From positions 591,512 through 655,511 of the forward strand of contig NZ_AFPU01000001.1 in the NCBI RefSeq assembly GCF_000220175.1: DNA of 64,000 nucleotides, written 5' to 3'. Below are positions 42,431 through 51,407 of the stretch, piece by piece (positions within the stretch are counted from its first letter, which is position 1; every line of letters begins with the position of its first letter). The position numbers and the translations under genes were made by a program. The stretch is from Nitrosarchaeum koreense MY1. Its GTDB lineage: Archaea > Thermoproteota > Nitrososphaeria > Nitrososphaerales > Nitrosopumilaceae. A model generated the notes under the pieces. It was given only the letters and a program-made list of their open reading frames with translations. It searched no databases and was not told where the DNA came from.

Positions 42431-44155
42431 ATGGCGACATCCATGGAAAATTTTGGAACATTAGAGTATGTTTTAGACAAATATTCAAAAATTTGGAGTT
42501 GGAAGATTACCGGTCAACGAGCTGTCAGTATGATATCTAGACTCGTGCCTGAAGCATGGTATGGTGAAAATACTGATGAAGTAATAATTCCAGACAGTGT
42601 TGAAAGTGTAAAACAGATAAAATTGATTATGGATCGTTATCCTCTTGAAATTCTATCTAAATCTGCATGGCAACGAAAAATTGTAAAAACATATACTCCA
42701 AAACCAGTCATTCCTCCTGTAAAATATAATCTCAATCGTGCAAAAACAGGAGAGCAATTCCGTGGAAAACTGCTGAATTTCCAAAGAGAAGGATTAGATT
42801 TCCTGCTAAAATCATCAGGAAATGCATTACTTGCTGATGAGATGGGCTTGGGAAAAACTGTACAAACATTATCTTATGTTGCAACTGAAAAACAAACCTT
42901 CCCCGTACTTGTTGTTGCCCCATTAGTTACTTTGAACAATTGGGAAAGAGAAATTTCAAAATTTTTAAAGAAAAAAAGTAGAAATGGAAGAATCATTGAA
43001 TCCGAATCTCCTACATCTACTATAATCAGAACTGGAAAATCTAAAGAACTACCTGTGACTGATTTTTACATCATAAATTATGAATTACTTTACAAACGTC
43101 TTTCTGATTTATCAAAATTAAATATTCGAACAATTGTTTGTGATGAGGTTCATAATCTAAGATCAAAAACTACTCAAAAATACAAAGCTGTTAAAAAACT
43201 AGCCGCACTTCCTTCAATTTCGTATAGAATTGGTTTGTCTGGCACTCCGATTTACAACAGAGGCTCTGAAATATGGCCAATTGTTGATATTTTGAGACCC
43301 GGACTACTTGGAAGTTTCAAAGAATTTTGTGAATACTTTTGTTATGTAAATGAAAAAGGCAAAGCGATTGTACTTGAAAACAAACGAGCCTCACTTCGAA
43401 ATGAATTGCAAAAACATGTCATGCTTAGGCGAAAAAAGTCTGATGTTCTAAAGGAATTAAAAGATAAAGTTAGATACAAAGAAGTCATTGATGCTGATAC
43501 TGACTATTATCTTGATGAACTAGGGAAAATATGGAATAAACTTGAAGAAGAACAAAAAGATGCTGAAACCGCATTTGACAAATCAGCATCATATCAAAGA
43601 GCAATTCAAAGCGAACGACAGATTGCTGGCATTGCCAAAGTTCCACACGTGATTAATTTTGTTAAAAACATTATGGAGATAGAGGAAAGCGTAGTAGTAT
43701 TTTGTCATCACAAAGTAATTCATAAATTATTACATACAAGTCTTGAAGAATTTTCTCCAGTTACAATTATTGGTGGACAATCAGATAAAACTCGTCAAGA
43801 ACAAATTGACAAATTCCAAAAAGGAGAATCAAAACTTATGATAGCTGGTATACGAGCTGGAAACGTAGGAATTAATTTGACTAGAGCTAAATATGTCATT
43901 TTTGCAGAACTGGATTGGAGTCCTGCTATACATCGACAAGCTGAAGATAGATTGCATAGAATCGGTCAAAAAAATACTGTCTTTGCATATTATCTTATTG
44001 GAAAAGGAACACTTGATGATCACGTTGCAAATATTTTAGTTGATAAAAGTTATGAGATTGACTCCATTATGGATGAGACAGCTGACACGTATGAAAATAG
44101 GGATAAAGCCGAATTAATTCTAGCGCAAATCCATGATAAAATAAAGTCAACCTAG
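42431..44155 (+). CDS. SNF2-family DNA-dependent ATPase (SMARCAL1-like)
   Basis: This 574-residue protein has a 100-residue N-terminal extension and the two RecA-like lobes of SNF2 proteins. Seen are the Q/motif I region (LLNFQREGLDFLL; LADEMGLGKTVQT), motif II as DEVH (about residue 238), motif III LSGTP, motif V AGNVGINLT, and motif VI HRQAEDRLHRIGQ near residue 500. Compact size without insertions resembles SMARCAL1/annealing-helicase relatives. Likely role: remodelling of protein-DNA or forked DNA in replication and repair. Confidence 0.88.
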   Translation: MATSMENFGTLEYVLDKYSKIWSWKITGQRAVSMISRLVPEAWYGENTDEVIIPDSVESVKQIKLIMDRYPLEILSKSAWQRKIVKTYTPKPVIPPVKYNLNRAKTGEQFRGKLLNFQREGLDFLLKSSGNALLADEMGLGKTVQTLSYVATEKQTFPVLVVAPLVTLNNWEREISKFLKKKSRNGRIIESESPTSTIIRTGKSKELPVTDFYIINYELLYKRLSDLSKLNIRTIVCDEVHNLRSKTTQKYKAVKKLAALPSISYRIGLSGTPIYNRGSEIWPIVDILRPGLLGSFKEFCEYFCYVNEKGKAIVLENKRASLRNELQKHVMLRRKKSDVLKELKDKVRYKEVIDADTDYYLDELGKIWNKLEEEQKDAETAFDKSASYQRAIQSERQIAGIAKVPHVINFVKNIMEIEESVVVFCHHKVIHKLLHTSLEEFSPVTIIGGQSDKTRQEQIDKFQKGESKLMIAGIRAGNVGINLTRAKYVIFAELDWSPAIHRQAEDRLHRIGQKNTVFAYYLIGKGTLDDHVANILVDKSYEIDSIMDETADTYENRDKAELILAQIHDKIKST

Positions 44156-44758
44156 ACTTAATTTCTCTTTAATCTTTTCTAGTTTTAAAATTATTTTCTT
44201 CTTTTTGTCATCTTCGACTGATTCATTATTAATCTCTTCAACTAATTCATTAATTAATTCAAAAATCTCCTTTTTTGTATTCTCTTCTAAGTTATTATCG
44301 AGTCCAAACTCTTCTATTTTCTTAATTTCTTCTACTCCTTCTGGAAGAATTTCGTACATTTTGACTAGTCTTGATTCTTGTCTTAAAGGTGACATTAGGA
44401 CTAGTTGTTTTTTTCTCAACTTTTCAATCTCCTCAATCAATTCATCTTCTGGTTTTCTTAAGAAATTTGAAATGGTTTCTATGTCAAATGACTTGATTTC
44501 TAGCAATCGTAAAATTTTGACACTTGTTGGGATTTGTTCACTCCATAAAGTGTATTTTGCTAAATCTGTTATGGAAAATGTTCCATCACTATTCAATGTT
44601 AACAGTTTTCTATCTTTTAGTGATGCCAACGAGTCTAGTATTCTCCCAACTCCCAATCTCTTTAATTCTGAATTTTCAATGTCTTTTTCATTAAATGCCC
44701 CGTTATTTTTAATCCCTAAAAACAGTATTTCTAAATCGATCAGACCTAATTTTGTCAT
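44147..44758 (-). CDS. helical protein with winged-helix-like segments
   Basis: This 203-residue protein has two helix-turn-helix-like regions (about 10-75, ELKRLGVGRILDSLASLKDR; about 85-135, FLRKPEDELIEEIEKLRKKQ) and an acidic coiled C-terminus. It is probably a DNA- or nucleoprotein-binding regulator. Its 3' end overlaps the SNF2 gene by 9 bp. Confidence 0.6.
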   Translation of the reverse strand: MTKLGLIDLEILFLGIKNNGAFNEKDIENSELKRLGVGRILDSLASLKDRKLLTLNSDGTFSITDLAKYTLWSEQIPTSVKILRLLEIKSFDIETISNFLRKPEDELIEEIEKLRKKQLVLMSPLRQESRLVKMYEILPEGVEEIKKIEEFGLDNNLEENTKKEIFELINELVEEINNESVEDDKKKKIILKLEKIKEKLSLG

Positions 44759-44895
44759 TATAGTTAATTTCTCCTAGCGGTTATCACTTTTTCCTCCATA
44801 CCTCATAAAATTGAATTTTCATCCCAAAAAATCTCTACAAAATTGTGTTTGTCTCATTAATTTATCTAAAAATGAGCTTTTAGCATTGATCCAGA

Positions 44896-44904
44896 ATATA
44901 TAAA
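44896..44904 (+). promoter_or_regulatory. TATA box of the TBP gene
   Basis: The sequence atatataaa, centred about 25 bp before the tbp ATG, is one of the strongest TATA boxes in the window and implies a leaderless mRNA. TBP could bind it and adjust its own level. Confidence 0.6.
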
Positions 44905-44924
44905 GCCGTTTATCTAAAATCTGT

Positions 44925-45488
44925 ATGCCTCAATCAAAACCAATCATTAGTGTTGTAAACGTGGTTGCCTCTGCATCTGTGGATCAAAAAATCGATCTAA
45001 ATGATATTACTAAAAAATTTCCGGATACTGAATACAATCCAGACCAATTTCCAGGATTGGTCTTTAGACTACAAAATCCAAAAACAGCGACCCTTATCTT
45101 TAGAACCGGAAAGATGGTATGCACTGGTGGAAAATCTGAAGAAATGGCAATTAAGGCGGTAAATACCGTTGTCCAAAAACTTCGAAAAGGTGGAATTAAA
45201 GTAAAAAAGGATGCAGAAATTACAGTTCAAAATATCGTAGCTTCAATTAATCTAGGTGGAAAAGTGCATCTTGAAAAAGCTGCTAGAACCTTACCTAGAA
45301 GCATGTATGAGCCAGAACAATTTCCAGGGTTAATTCATAGAATGTTAGACCCAAAAACTGTCATATTGATATTTTCATCTGGAAAACTTGTTTGTACTGG
45401 AGCAAAAAATGAATCTGATGTATTTCGTTCTGTTCATAACTTGCATGCCTTACTAGAAGAAAAAAATCTAATGATATATGATCAATAG
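44925..45488 (+). CDS. tbp: TATA-binding protein
   Basis: This 187-residue protein has the two-fold repeat of TBP: repeat 1 (about 6-92; NVVASASVDQKIDL ... FPGLVFRLQNPKTATLIFRT) and repeat 2 (about 98-183; NIVASINLGGKVHL ... FPGLIHRMLDPKTVILIFSS). The DNA-intercalating aromatic and Pro residues of the FPGL motifs are present. With TFB (52344) it recruits RNA polymerase. Confidence 0.96.
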   Translation: MPQSKPIISVVNVVASASVDQKIDLNDITKKFPDTEYNPDQFPGLVFRLQNPKTATLIFRTGKMVCTGGKSEEMAIKAVNTVVQKLRKGGIKVKKDAEITVQNIVASINLGGKVHLEKAARTLPRSMYEPEQFPGLIHRMLDPKTVILIFSSGKLVCTGAKNESDVFRSVHNLHALLEEKNLMIYDQ

Positions 45489-45629
45489 CTTTTGAAAAAA
45501 AAGATAAATCCGAATTTGGATTTTTTAATTTTTACATATTCTGTCTAATGTCTTGGGAATAAACCCATTAAAAAATCTGGATTATTTGTTCTCCTTGAAA
45601 AATATATGTGGACATTATCTCATTAGAGT

Positions 45630-46253
45630 ATGGTCAAATATGAATTGCCTAGATTGCCTTATGGATATGATGAACTTGAACCATTCATTGATACTCAAAC
45701 CATGGAAACACACCATCAAAAACATCATCAGGCATATGTTGATGGATTAAACAAAACATTAGCAAAAATTTCAGGAGAGTTTCATCCTCAATACATTACA
45801 TCTATTCTCTCTGATCTACATACCATTCCTGAATCTGTCCGAAATGACGTATCTTTTTTTGGCGGTGGTTTTGAAAATCATAAATTATTTTGGGAAACAA
45901 TGACTCCAAAAAATGATGGTGATCCTGGCGGTAAGTTAGGTGATTCAATTGATGTGTACTTTGATAACTTTGAAAATTTTAAAAAAGTATTCTCAAACAA
46001 AGCACTGTCTATTGAGGGCAGTGGATGGTGTTGGCTTGTATTTAATCAAACTTTTAATAAAATAGAGATAGTCACTACTGCCAATCAAGACAGTCCTTGG
46101 TCAATAAGGAAAATCCCTCTTTTAGGTTTGGATATGTGGGAGCACTCTTACTATCTAAAATATAATAATCGAAAACCTGACTATATTTCAAATTGGTGGA
46201 ATATAGTGAATTGGGATTATGTTGAAAATCGATTTGCCGAGATAGCTGATTAA
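45630..46253 (+). CDS. sod: Fe/Mn superoxide dismutase
   Basis: This 207-residue protein has the expected metal ligands: His in ETHHQKHHQAY (about residue 28), His in NHKLFWE, and Asp and His in LDMWEHSYY. GSGWCWLV lies between. It detoxifies superoxide in the cytoplasm. The choice of Fe or Mn cannot be fixed by eye. It has its own promoter region after tbp and starts with ATG. Confidence 0.95.
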   Translation: MVKYELPRLPYGYDELEPFIDTQTMETHHQKHHQAYVDGLNKTLAKISGEFHPQYITSILSDLHTIPESVRNDVSFFGGGFENHKLFWETMTPKNDGDPGGKLGDSIDVYFDNFENFKKVFSNKALSIEGSGWCWLVFNQTFNKIEIVTTANQDSPWSIRKIPLLGLDMWEHSYYLKYNNRKPDYISNWWNIVNWDYVENRFAEIAD

Positions 46254-46362
46254 GCGGCACTCTTGAAATTTCTTAACGTTTGTTTATTCTGTTTTCAAAA
46301 ATTCAATAAACGTTTAATGTTATTGTAGAACCACTTATCTCTCTTTATCCGTATATTGCAAT

Positions 46363-46731
46363 ATGAGTACTTACATTGTAAAAAAATCTGGCTTGGATGA
46401 AGCTAAAATAAAACAAGCATTGGATATGTTGTTGATTGATAGAAGAAATGAATTTCGTGAACTATCTGGTGTCCTCTTAAAGACTGCAAAATCTTCTGAG
46501 CATATGCCGTATTCTGAACAATTTGTCTTGAATTTCTGTTTGGATGTAAATGATGCGTTTAAGACCTGGTCTGGACAAATGCCTCTTTCAGTAAGCTCAC
46601 CTCAAAAAGCACTAACAATTCTAAGACAGCTATCTCGAGATAAAACAACGATGAATCAATTGGCTCATCTCTTGAACATATCTTATACGCTAGCTGACGA
46701 ATTTCTGGAGATTTATAGACGCTTAAAGTAA
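46363..46731 (+). CDS. hypothetical helical protein, possible DNA-binding C-terminus
   Basis: This 122-residue soluble protein ends with DKTTMNQLAHLLNISYTLAD, which looks like a helix-turn-helix. The N-terminal part is helical and charged. No family is recognised. Confidence 0.6.
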   Translation: MSTYIVKKSGLDEAKIKQALDMLLIDRRNEFRELSGVLLKTAKSSEHMPYSEQFVLNFCLDVNDAFKTWSGQMPLSVSSPQKALTILRQLSRDKTTMNQLAHLLNISYTLADEFLEIYRRLK

Positions 46732-47107
46732 TTTTTTACTAATCTCCGATTTTCATTTTTATCTTATTGCTAAATCCTGTGATTAAATTTCTAGAATTTT
46801 GTCTATCAACAGTTACTCTTAAGTTTGGATTCTGTTAATTCATTGTGATGAAAGACGACTTGGCGACTTGCGAGAATTTCAATGAGCAAGTTTATGCTGT
46901 CTTTCATTTTTAACTTTATTTTTATATGTTTTATACGCTTGACAAATTCTTAATTATTGTATTTTTATGAGAAATAATTTTTTCTGGGTTTGGAATGTTT
47001 GAATGGTTGTACATCTTTTTCTTTTGTTTAAAAATATTGGAATTTTTTAATGAATTTTAAGAAATTGTCTGAATAAGATTATTTTGTAATATTCTATATG
47101 AAAATCA
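46732..47107. other. 376-bp gap without a protein gene
   Basis: The gap contains the structured RNA candidate at 46848-46907. The rest is A/T-rich and shows no usable start codon with a long frame. Confidence 0.5.
46848..46907 (+). ncRNA. candidate H/ACA-like guide RNA
   Basis: A 9-bp lower stem (ATGAAAGAC 46848-46856 with GTCTTTCAT 46899-46907) is followed by an internal loop of 9 and 7 nt, a 6-bp upper stem (ACTTGC 46866-46871 with GCAAGT 46886-46891) and a 14-nt cap with GA and TGA on its two sides, as in a kink-loop. This is the architecture of archaeal H/ACA guides. A T-rich run follows. No clear ACA box follows the lower stem (TTTTAAC instead), so the class is not certain. Confidence 0.4.
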
Positions 47108-47377
47108 TTGAGAAGTGTTCATGAAGATATTGTAAATTTAGAAAAACAAATTCTCCAAACTGAAGATAAACTCTTAGATTGCATCCGAACCGGTTATGTG
47201 GGTGGAATTAAAAAGTCATTACATAGTTTAGATTCTGATCTAAAATATCTTAGCATACTTGCAAATGGAGCTCCTATTGACAAAAATGAAGATCGTAAAA
47301 TCATGGATTTTTTGAGAACTCATTATGAATATTTGCAAAAATTATCAATTCCACATAAATTATCACTCGGAGGATAA
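47108..47377 (+). CDS. hypothetical helical protein in three-gene operon
   Basis: This 89-residue soluble protein has coiled-coil-like helices (VNLEKQILQTEDKLLDCI; KIMDFLRTHYEYLQKL). It starts with TTG. Its TAA is 1 bp before the ATG of the next gene, so they are cotranscribed. No motif is recognised. Confidence 0.6.
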   Translation: MRSVHEDIVNLEKQILQTEDKLLDCIRTGYVGGIKKSLHSLDSDLKYLSILANGAPIDKNEDRKIMDFLRTHYEYLQKLSIPHKLSLGG

Positions 47378-47378
47378 C

Positions 47379-47771
47379 ATGGATGCTGCAAAACTTTTAC
47401 AAATAATTATGGATTCTGATGTTAATATTCGACATAGCGTAATTACCGATATAGAAGGAAACATAATTTCAGTAAATCATCGTCCAGGAGTGGTGAATTA
47501 TTTATCCGAAGATGAGACAGCTGCATCTTTGAAAAGAGCGGCAAGTGCATGGAAAGCAAGAAAACAACTTAGTCCAAAAATTGGAAGAGGACTTTATGCG
47601 GTTGCAGCATTTGAAAAAATTACTAGGATCACGTTCCCATTGGGAAATGATCATCTGATCTTTGTAAGTATGGGTTCGGATACTACCCGAATGGATCTTC
47701 ATGAAGGAGGACAAAAACAAATCATTGAACATGTTTTGAATATTCTGAGTAGAGATCCTACCAAAGCCTAA
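47379..47771 (+). CDS. roadblock/profilin-like sensor-type protein
   Basis: From the ATG at 47379, with GGAGGA 6-11 bp upstream, the 130-residue product looks like a PAS/roadblock-type alpha/beta sheet: HSVITDIEGNIISVNHRPGV, then KIGRGLYAVAAFEKITRITF and HLIFVSMGSD. Such proteins often bind small GTPases or act as dimer platforms. Fold assignment is inferred by eye. Confidence 0.6.
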   Translation: MDAAKLLQIIMDSDVNIRHSVITDIEGNIISVNHRPGVVNYLSEDETAASLKRAASAWKARKQLSPKIGRGLYAVAAFEKITRITFPLGNDHLIFVSMGSDTTRMDLHEGGQKQIIEHVLNILSRDPTKA

Positions 47772-47833
47772 AAATTTGTACTGTTGATTATTTTCAGCAA
47801 AGCTTTTTGCTAGCTGTAAATGAAACCACATCA

Positions 47834-48085
47834 ATGGACTTCATGCTTGAAGAAGAATTATTGGATTTGCTGACTTTCTGTTTGCAGAATCCTGAATCTT
47901 CTGAATTAGAAGAAAAGAAAAAAAGAATTACAGAGATTGGTGGAGAATTATTTTCTGATGGTGGAATTGATGCTCTTGAAAATTTTTTCTTTGTGGTAAA
48001 AAACAGAATAATTCAAGAAATAGAAAAAGATCCATCTCCACTGCGTTCGCTGTGGAATGGACTAACTCCGGAATGGCATTACTAG
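47834..48085 (+). CDS. hypothetical acidic helical protein
   Basis: From the ATG at 47834 the 83-residue protein is acidic and helical (LEEELLDLLTFCLQNPESSE; IDALENFFFVVKNRIIQEIE), without a metal or catalytic motif. It lies 62 bp after the previous gene and may share its transcript. Confidence 0.55.
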   Translation: MDFMLEEELLDLLTFCLQNPESSELEEKKKRITEIGGELFSDGGIDALENFFFVVKNRIIQEIEKDPSPLRSLWNGLTPEWHY

Positions 48086-48101
48086 TTTAACTTGTTAGTT
48101 T

Positions 48102-48245
48102 CTAGCCTCTACCGATTCTAAAAATGGCTGTGCTGCATTTTGGGCAGGTGCCTTTTAGAGCTGGTTTGCCATTTTTCATGGTGTATGGTTTTGCGCCTTC
48201 GATGTCTCTTTTATCTCGGCACTTTACGCAATATCCTATTGTCAT
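48102..48245 (-). CDS. DUF5679-like zinc-ribbon microprotein
   Basis: This 47-residue protein has YCVKCRDKRD near the start, a MKNGKPALKGTCPKC stretch, and ends IFRIGRG. The pattern YCVKCK ... MKNGRPA ... GTCPxC matches the small DUF5679 family of zinc ribbons found in archaea and actinobacteria. The function is unknown. Confidence 0.75.
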   Translation of the reverse strand: MTIGYCVKCRDKRDIEGAKPYTMKNGKPALKGTCPKCSTAIFRIGRG

Positions 48246-48393
48246 ATCGTTAATAGGCACGTGGTTCTATTAGCGAGATCTTGTTAATTTTTTTTTACTA
48301 TGAGGCAAACCTGTGATCTTAATTTATTCACAAACACTGTTTTTTACATTAGTTAATGCTAAGAGTTTGTAATTTACGTATATGTAATTATGA

Positions 48394-48843
48394 TTAACTT
48401 GTGATTTTCAAAGATACTTGTTCAGCTAATGCATCTAATCTTTGCCATGATTTAGTACTTCCTTCTTCTGACACATCCCATACATAAATTTCTGCAGTAT
48501 ATTCACCTGATATTTTTGGTGCCCATGAAAGTGCTGGACTGAAAGTTTGTCCTGGATTAAGTAAACCACTAATCCATCCTATTGTTATGATTACCCCGTT
48601 TTGATTTTTAACTTGAACAATATACACAAATGTTTGAGTTTTATCTTGATTATTTTTAACATCAGCTGTGATCTGAATTTGCTGATTTACATTGATCTGA
48701 TTTGATATTTGAGATCCAAATGAATTTACAAGTCTGGGGTTTGTGATATCTACTCTGTCTAATGGTTCTATTGCAAATGCGGGATTGATGAAAATAGTAA
48801 ACATTAACAAAATTGAAAAAGTGACTCCTAACTGCTTTATCAT
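48394..48843 (-). CDS. secreted beta-sandwich protein
   Basis: This 149-residue protein has a signal peptide (about 1-24, ending PAFAIE) and one Ig/CARDB-like domain (QINVNQQIQITADVKNNQDK ... SGEYTAEIYVWDV). It is secreted or envelope-bound, with no anchor visible beyond the signal. Confidence 0.65.
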   Translation of the reverse strand: MIKQLGVTFSILLMFTIFINPAFAIEPLDRVDITNPRLVNSFGSQISNQINVNQQIQITADVKNNQDKTQTFVYIVQVKNQNGVIITIGWISGLLNPGQTFSPALSWAPKISGEYTAEIYVWDVSEEGSTKSWQRLDALAEQVSLKITS

Positions 48844-48976
48844 AATTTTCTGGCAATTATTTTGTTAATAAAGCATTTCTACACTATTCTTGATTTGTTT
48901 GGTTTACTTTTAGTTATGTTATGTGTTTTTTATTATCTGGTATTTTGAGTAGTGGCTTTATTTCTATGACTAGCAA

Positions 48977-50299
48977 TTAAATCTTGATCCTATAGTAATC
49001 CCATCTTTCTGGATCAAATCTTGTGACAAACTCAGCATTCTCTTTATCAACCCTTGATGTTATTACGTCTCTTAAGGCAAAACTGGTAAGATACTTGTAT
49101 TTTTTAGCATGAGCCTGCATGATAAACATGTGGCGCATTTCACTTCCTCCTTTTAGTCCCCAATATCCCATTTTTAATGCCAGAGGCTCCAAGAATATTG
49201 TATTGTTTAATCCGTAATTTTCATCTCTTATCTCTGGTCTTAATCTATAATTTTCCAAAGGTCCTCCCTTTGCAAATCCTACTATTTCTCCATGACAATC
49301 ATTTAATCTTAAAGTGTTGAGAATTATGTTCTGATCTTTTACTGATTCTTCAAAATTGTCTCTTGCAAATTGTAATGGTTTTGGCAGTTCTAAAAATATT
49401 GAAAATAAAGTCTTCATAAACTCTGGATCTTTTCTAGTATCGATCTTTTCAATCGTTGGAACTAATTTTAGATTATCATAAGTATAGTTTGCTTGTATTG
49501 AGATCTCTTGTTGCCTAATATTCATAAATGCTAATACTGTATCAAAAAAATTCTTTCTCATGTTCGTTGGCAATGACTCTAAAATGAATCTACACATCTC
49601 AGTTTCTTTATTTAATAATTCTTCAAAATACGCTACGGAGCTTCTTACAATGAGTGATGGTCTCCATGCTAAAGCATGTGCATTCATTTTTGCCATCTCC
49701 ATAGCTTTTGAAAAATTTCCTAATGCATAACCACTAATTCTGTCTACTACTGAAAGATACCATCCTAGATTCATAAAATGCTCTTGTTTTGATTGATTGT
49801 CTCTTGTTAATGGTGAATTTTTAAAACATTCTTTGATCTGTTTTTCTGCATTTTCCCTAAGTGTTCCACTCCATGGATATGTTGTTCTAAGAATTAACAC
49901 TTTGATTATTTCAATGTCTAATTTTGCATCATCTAATAATTTTCTTAATTTTTTATCTGATGAAATAAATCTCAAAACATTTTCTTCATGTGGTTTGTCT
50001 ACGCTTTTTTGAGGATCAAAGTCATGAAATAAAGCTGCAGCATAAAGATACTTCAAATCATCCTTGGCGAATCTTTTTGAAGTGTTGTTTAGATTTGCAG
50101 ATAAAAGGGCAACATGAGTTACTTCTAATTCATGATTGATGTTGTGATAGCCGTAATAATCACTTCCTAATCCTTGCGTCTCAAATAACTCGATGGTATA
50201 GTCTAGCATCTCAGTAAAGCAATCTTGGTCCATGCCGCTTTCTACAATCAGGCTCAAAATCTCATTACGCATGGTGTGTGAGTTTACAAGCTCTTGCAA
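48977..50299 (-). CDS. HD-domain phosphohydrolase-like protein with C-terminal alpha/beta domain
   Basis: This 440-residue protein has an HD domain (about 45-220): YHNINHELEV gives the first His, ALFHDFD the HD pair, and DRISGYAL a later Asp. The C-terminal 170 residues (about 270-440) resemble a GNAT-like acyltransferase fold but lack a clear CoA loop. HD enzymes hydrolyse phosphate esters or cyclic nucleotides; a link to the cyclase at 20503 is possible but only conjecture. The start is TTG at 50299 or ATG at 50272. Confidence 0.7.
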   Translation of the reverse strand: MQELVNSHTMRNEILSLIVESGMDQDCFTEMLDYTIELFETQGLGSDYYGYHNINHELEVTHVALLSANLNNTSKRFAKDDLKYLYAAALFHDFDPQKSVDKPHEENVLRFISSDKKLRKLLDDAKLDIEIIKVLILRTTYPWSGTLRENAEKQIKECFKNSPLTRDNQSKQEHFMNLGWYLSVVDRISGYALGNFSKAMEMAKMNAHALAWRPSLIVRSSVAYFEELLNKETEMCRFILESLPTNMRKNFFDTVLAFMNIRQQEISIQANYTYDNLKLVPTIEKIDTRKDPEFMKTLFSIFLELPKPLQFARDNFEESVKDQNIILNTLRLNDCHGEIVGFAKGGPLENYRLRPEIRDENYGLNNTIFLEPLALKMGYWGLKGGSEMRHMFIMQAHAKKYKYLTSFALRDVITSRVDKENAEFVTRFDPERWDYYRIKI

Positions 50300-50467
50300 T
50301 AGATACTGATTCTAATTGTTGTTTTTAAAGAATACTCTAATCTTATTGAAAATTTCTTTTATCTTTATGACGATTTTTGAAAAATCATTATTTTTGCGAA
50401 AGACTCAATAGAATTATCAATTTTTTTGATTTTGTTGTCTGTTAACTTGGATTTGCTTGAATCTCTT

Positions 50468-50839
50468 ATGAGTATTAATGAAAAGCAATCACTTGACTAT
50501 GCCTTGCATATTGATAATATGACATATGCTTTGACTGACGTATCTATTGTGAATTCTCCTACTCCTGTTAATGCTCCTACAACTAGAGGTGGAGTCTATT
50601 TTTCAGATACATTTGCATATAAAATCAAAGGAACAATAAATGATTTAACAATAATTCCATTATTGTCAAAAACCATGCTAGGCCCAAATACAGAATTTCG
50701 TGAAATTAAAATTACTACCCAAATCATTTATGATGGCAAAAAATTATCATTGTCATTATTTACAAATTTGACAAATAGTGTTCAAAGCTCGTCTAAAATT
50801 GAATTAAATATGATTTTGGTAAAACTGGAATCTTCTTAA
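50468..50839 (+). CDS. hypothetical small beta-rich protein
   Basis: From the ATG at 50468 the 123-residue protein is beta-rich (MTYALTDVSIVNSPTPVNAP; REIKITTQIIYDGKKLSLSL) with no signal or motif. The upstream part of the frame (50426) gives a hydrophobic stretch that may be an artefact. Its 3' end overlaps the DnaJ gene by 4 bp. Confidence 0.55.
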   Translation: MSINEKQSLDYALHIDNMTYALTDVSIVNSPTPVNAPTTRGGVYFSDTFAYKIKGTINDLTIIPLLSKTMLGPNTEFREIKITTQIIYDGKKLSLSLFTNLTNSVQSSSKIELNMILVKLESS

Positions 50840-51405
50840 TCTTTGTTTAGATGTATATCGTATTTTTTTCGTAATTCTTCGTTTGATAATATCTCATATG
50901 CTTTATTGATTTGAACCATTGCTTCATCTGATTTTTCTTCTTTGTTTTTGTCTGGATGTATCTTTTTTGCCATTATCCTGTATTGTTTTTTTATCTCTTC
51001 AAGTGTTGCATTATGTGAAACATCTAATATTTTATAATAATCCGGCAATGATGGGTCCTGTAATAATCTTCTGAATTCTTTGTCCTCCTTTGAGTTTTTT
51101 CTGGTTCCTATCTCTTCATAATCGTCAGACCAATCAGAATGATATTTCTCGTATGTTTTATCATTCTTTGAATCAAATTCTTTGTCGTCATATGTGGTCT
51201 TCTTTCTTAAGATTATGTCTCTTGCAAGATATATGAAAAGCCCAATTACTGCTATTGCAAAACCTGAAAATAAAATAATTTTCTGCTCATCTGTAACATC
51301 TAATTCCATTTGCAATTTTTTCTCTGTATCGTCTATCTGTGCAGATACATTTTGAATCATACATATGAGAATTATACTTGATATTATGATGCTGACTTTT
51401 TTCAT
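50836..51405 (-). CDS. membrane-anchored DnaJ-domain protein
   Basis: This 189-residue protein has a signal-like helix (1-22), a second TM helix (about 44-65), a charged linker and a C-terminal J domain (about 120-187) with the HPD tripeptide (AKKIHPDKNKEE). The J domain would face the cytoplasm and stimulate DnaK ATPase at the membrane. There is no Gly/Phe or zinc-finger region. It lies 2 bp after the Lrp gene, so the two are probably one operon. Confidence 0.85.
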   Translation of the reverse strand: MKKVSIIISSIILICMIQNVSAQIDDTEKKLQMELDVTDEQKIILFSGFAIAVIGLFIYLARDIILRKKTTYDDKEFDSKNDKTYEKYHSDWSDDYEEIGTRKNSKEDKEFRRLLQDPSLPDYYKILDVSHNATLEEIKKQYRIMAKKIHPDKNKEEKSDEAMVQINKAYEILSNEELRKKYDIHLNKD

Positions 51406-51407
51406 TT

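Noticed and set aside
44205..44777. 190-codon Ser-rich plus-strand frame
   Set aside because: It is antisense to the Glu/Lys-rich gene at 44147-44758. Ser/Phe/Leu richness is the expected mirror of Lys/Glu codons.
45553..45750. 65-codon plus-strand frame before sod
   Set aside because: It overlaps the start of superoxide dismutase in another frame. The sod frame is certain.
46845..46915. C/D box guide RNA reading of the 46.85-kb RNA
   Set aside because: GTGATGA resembles a C box, but no CTGA D box follows in the right place. The stem, pocket and kink-loop pattern fits an H/ACA-type fold better.
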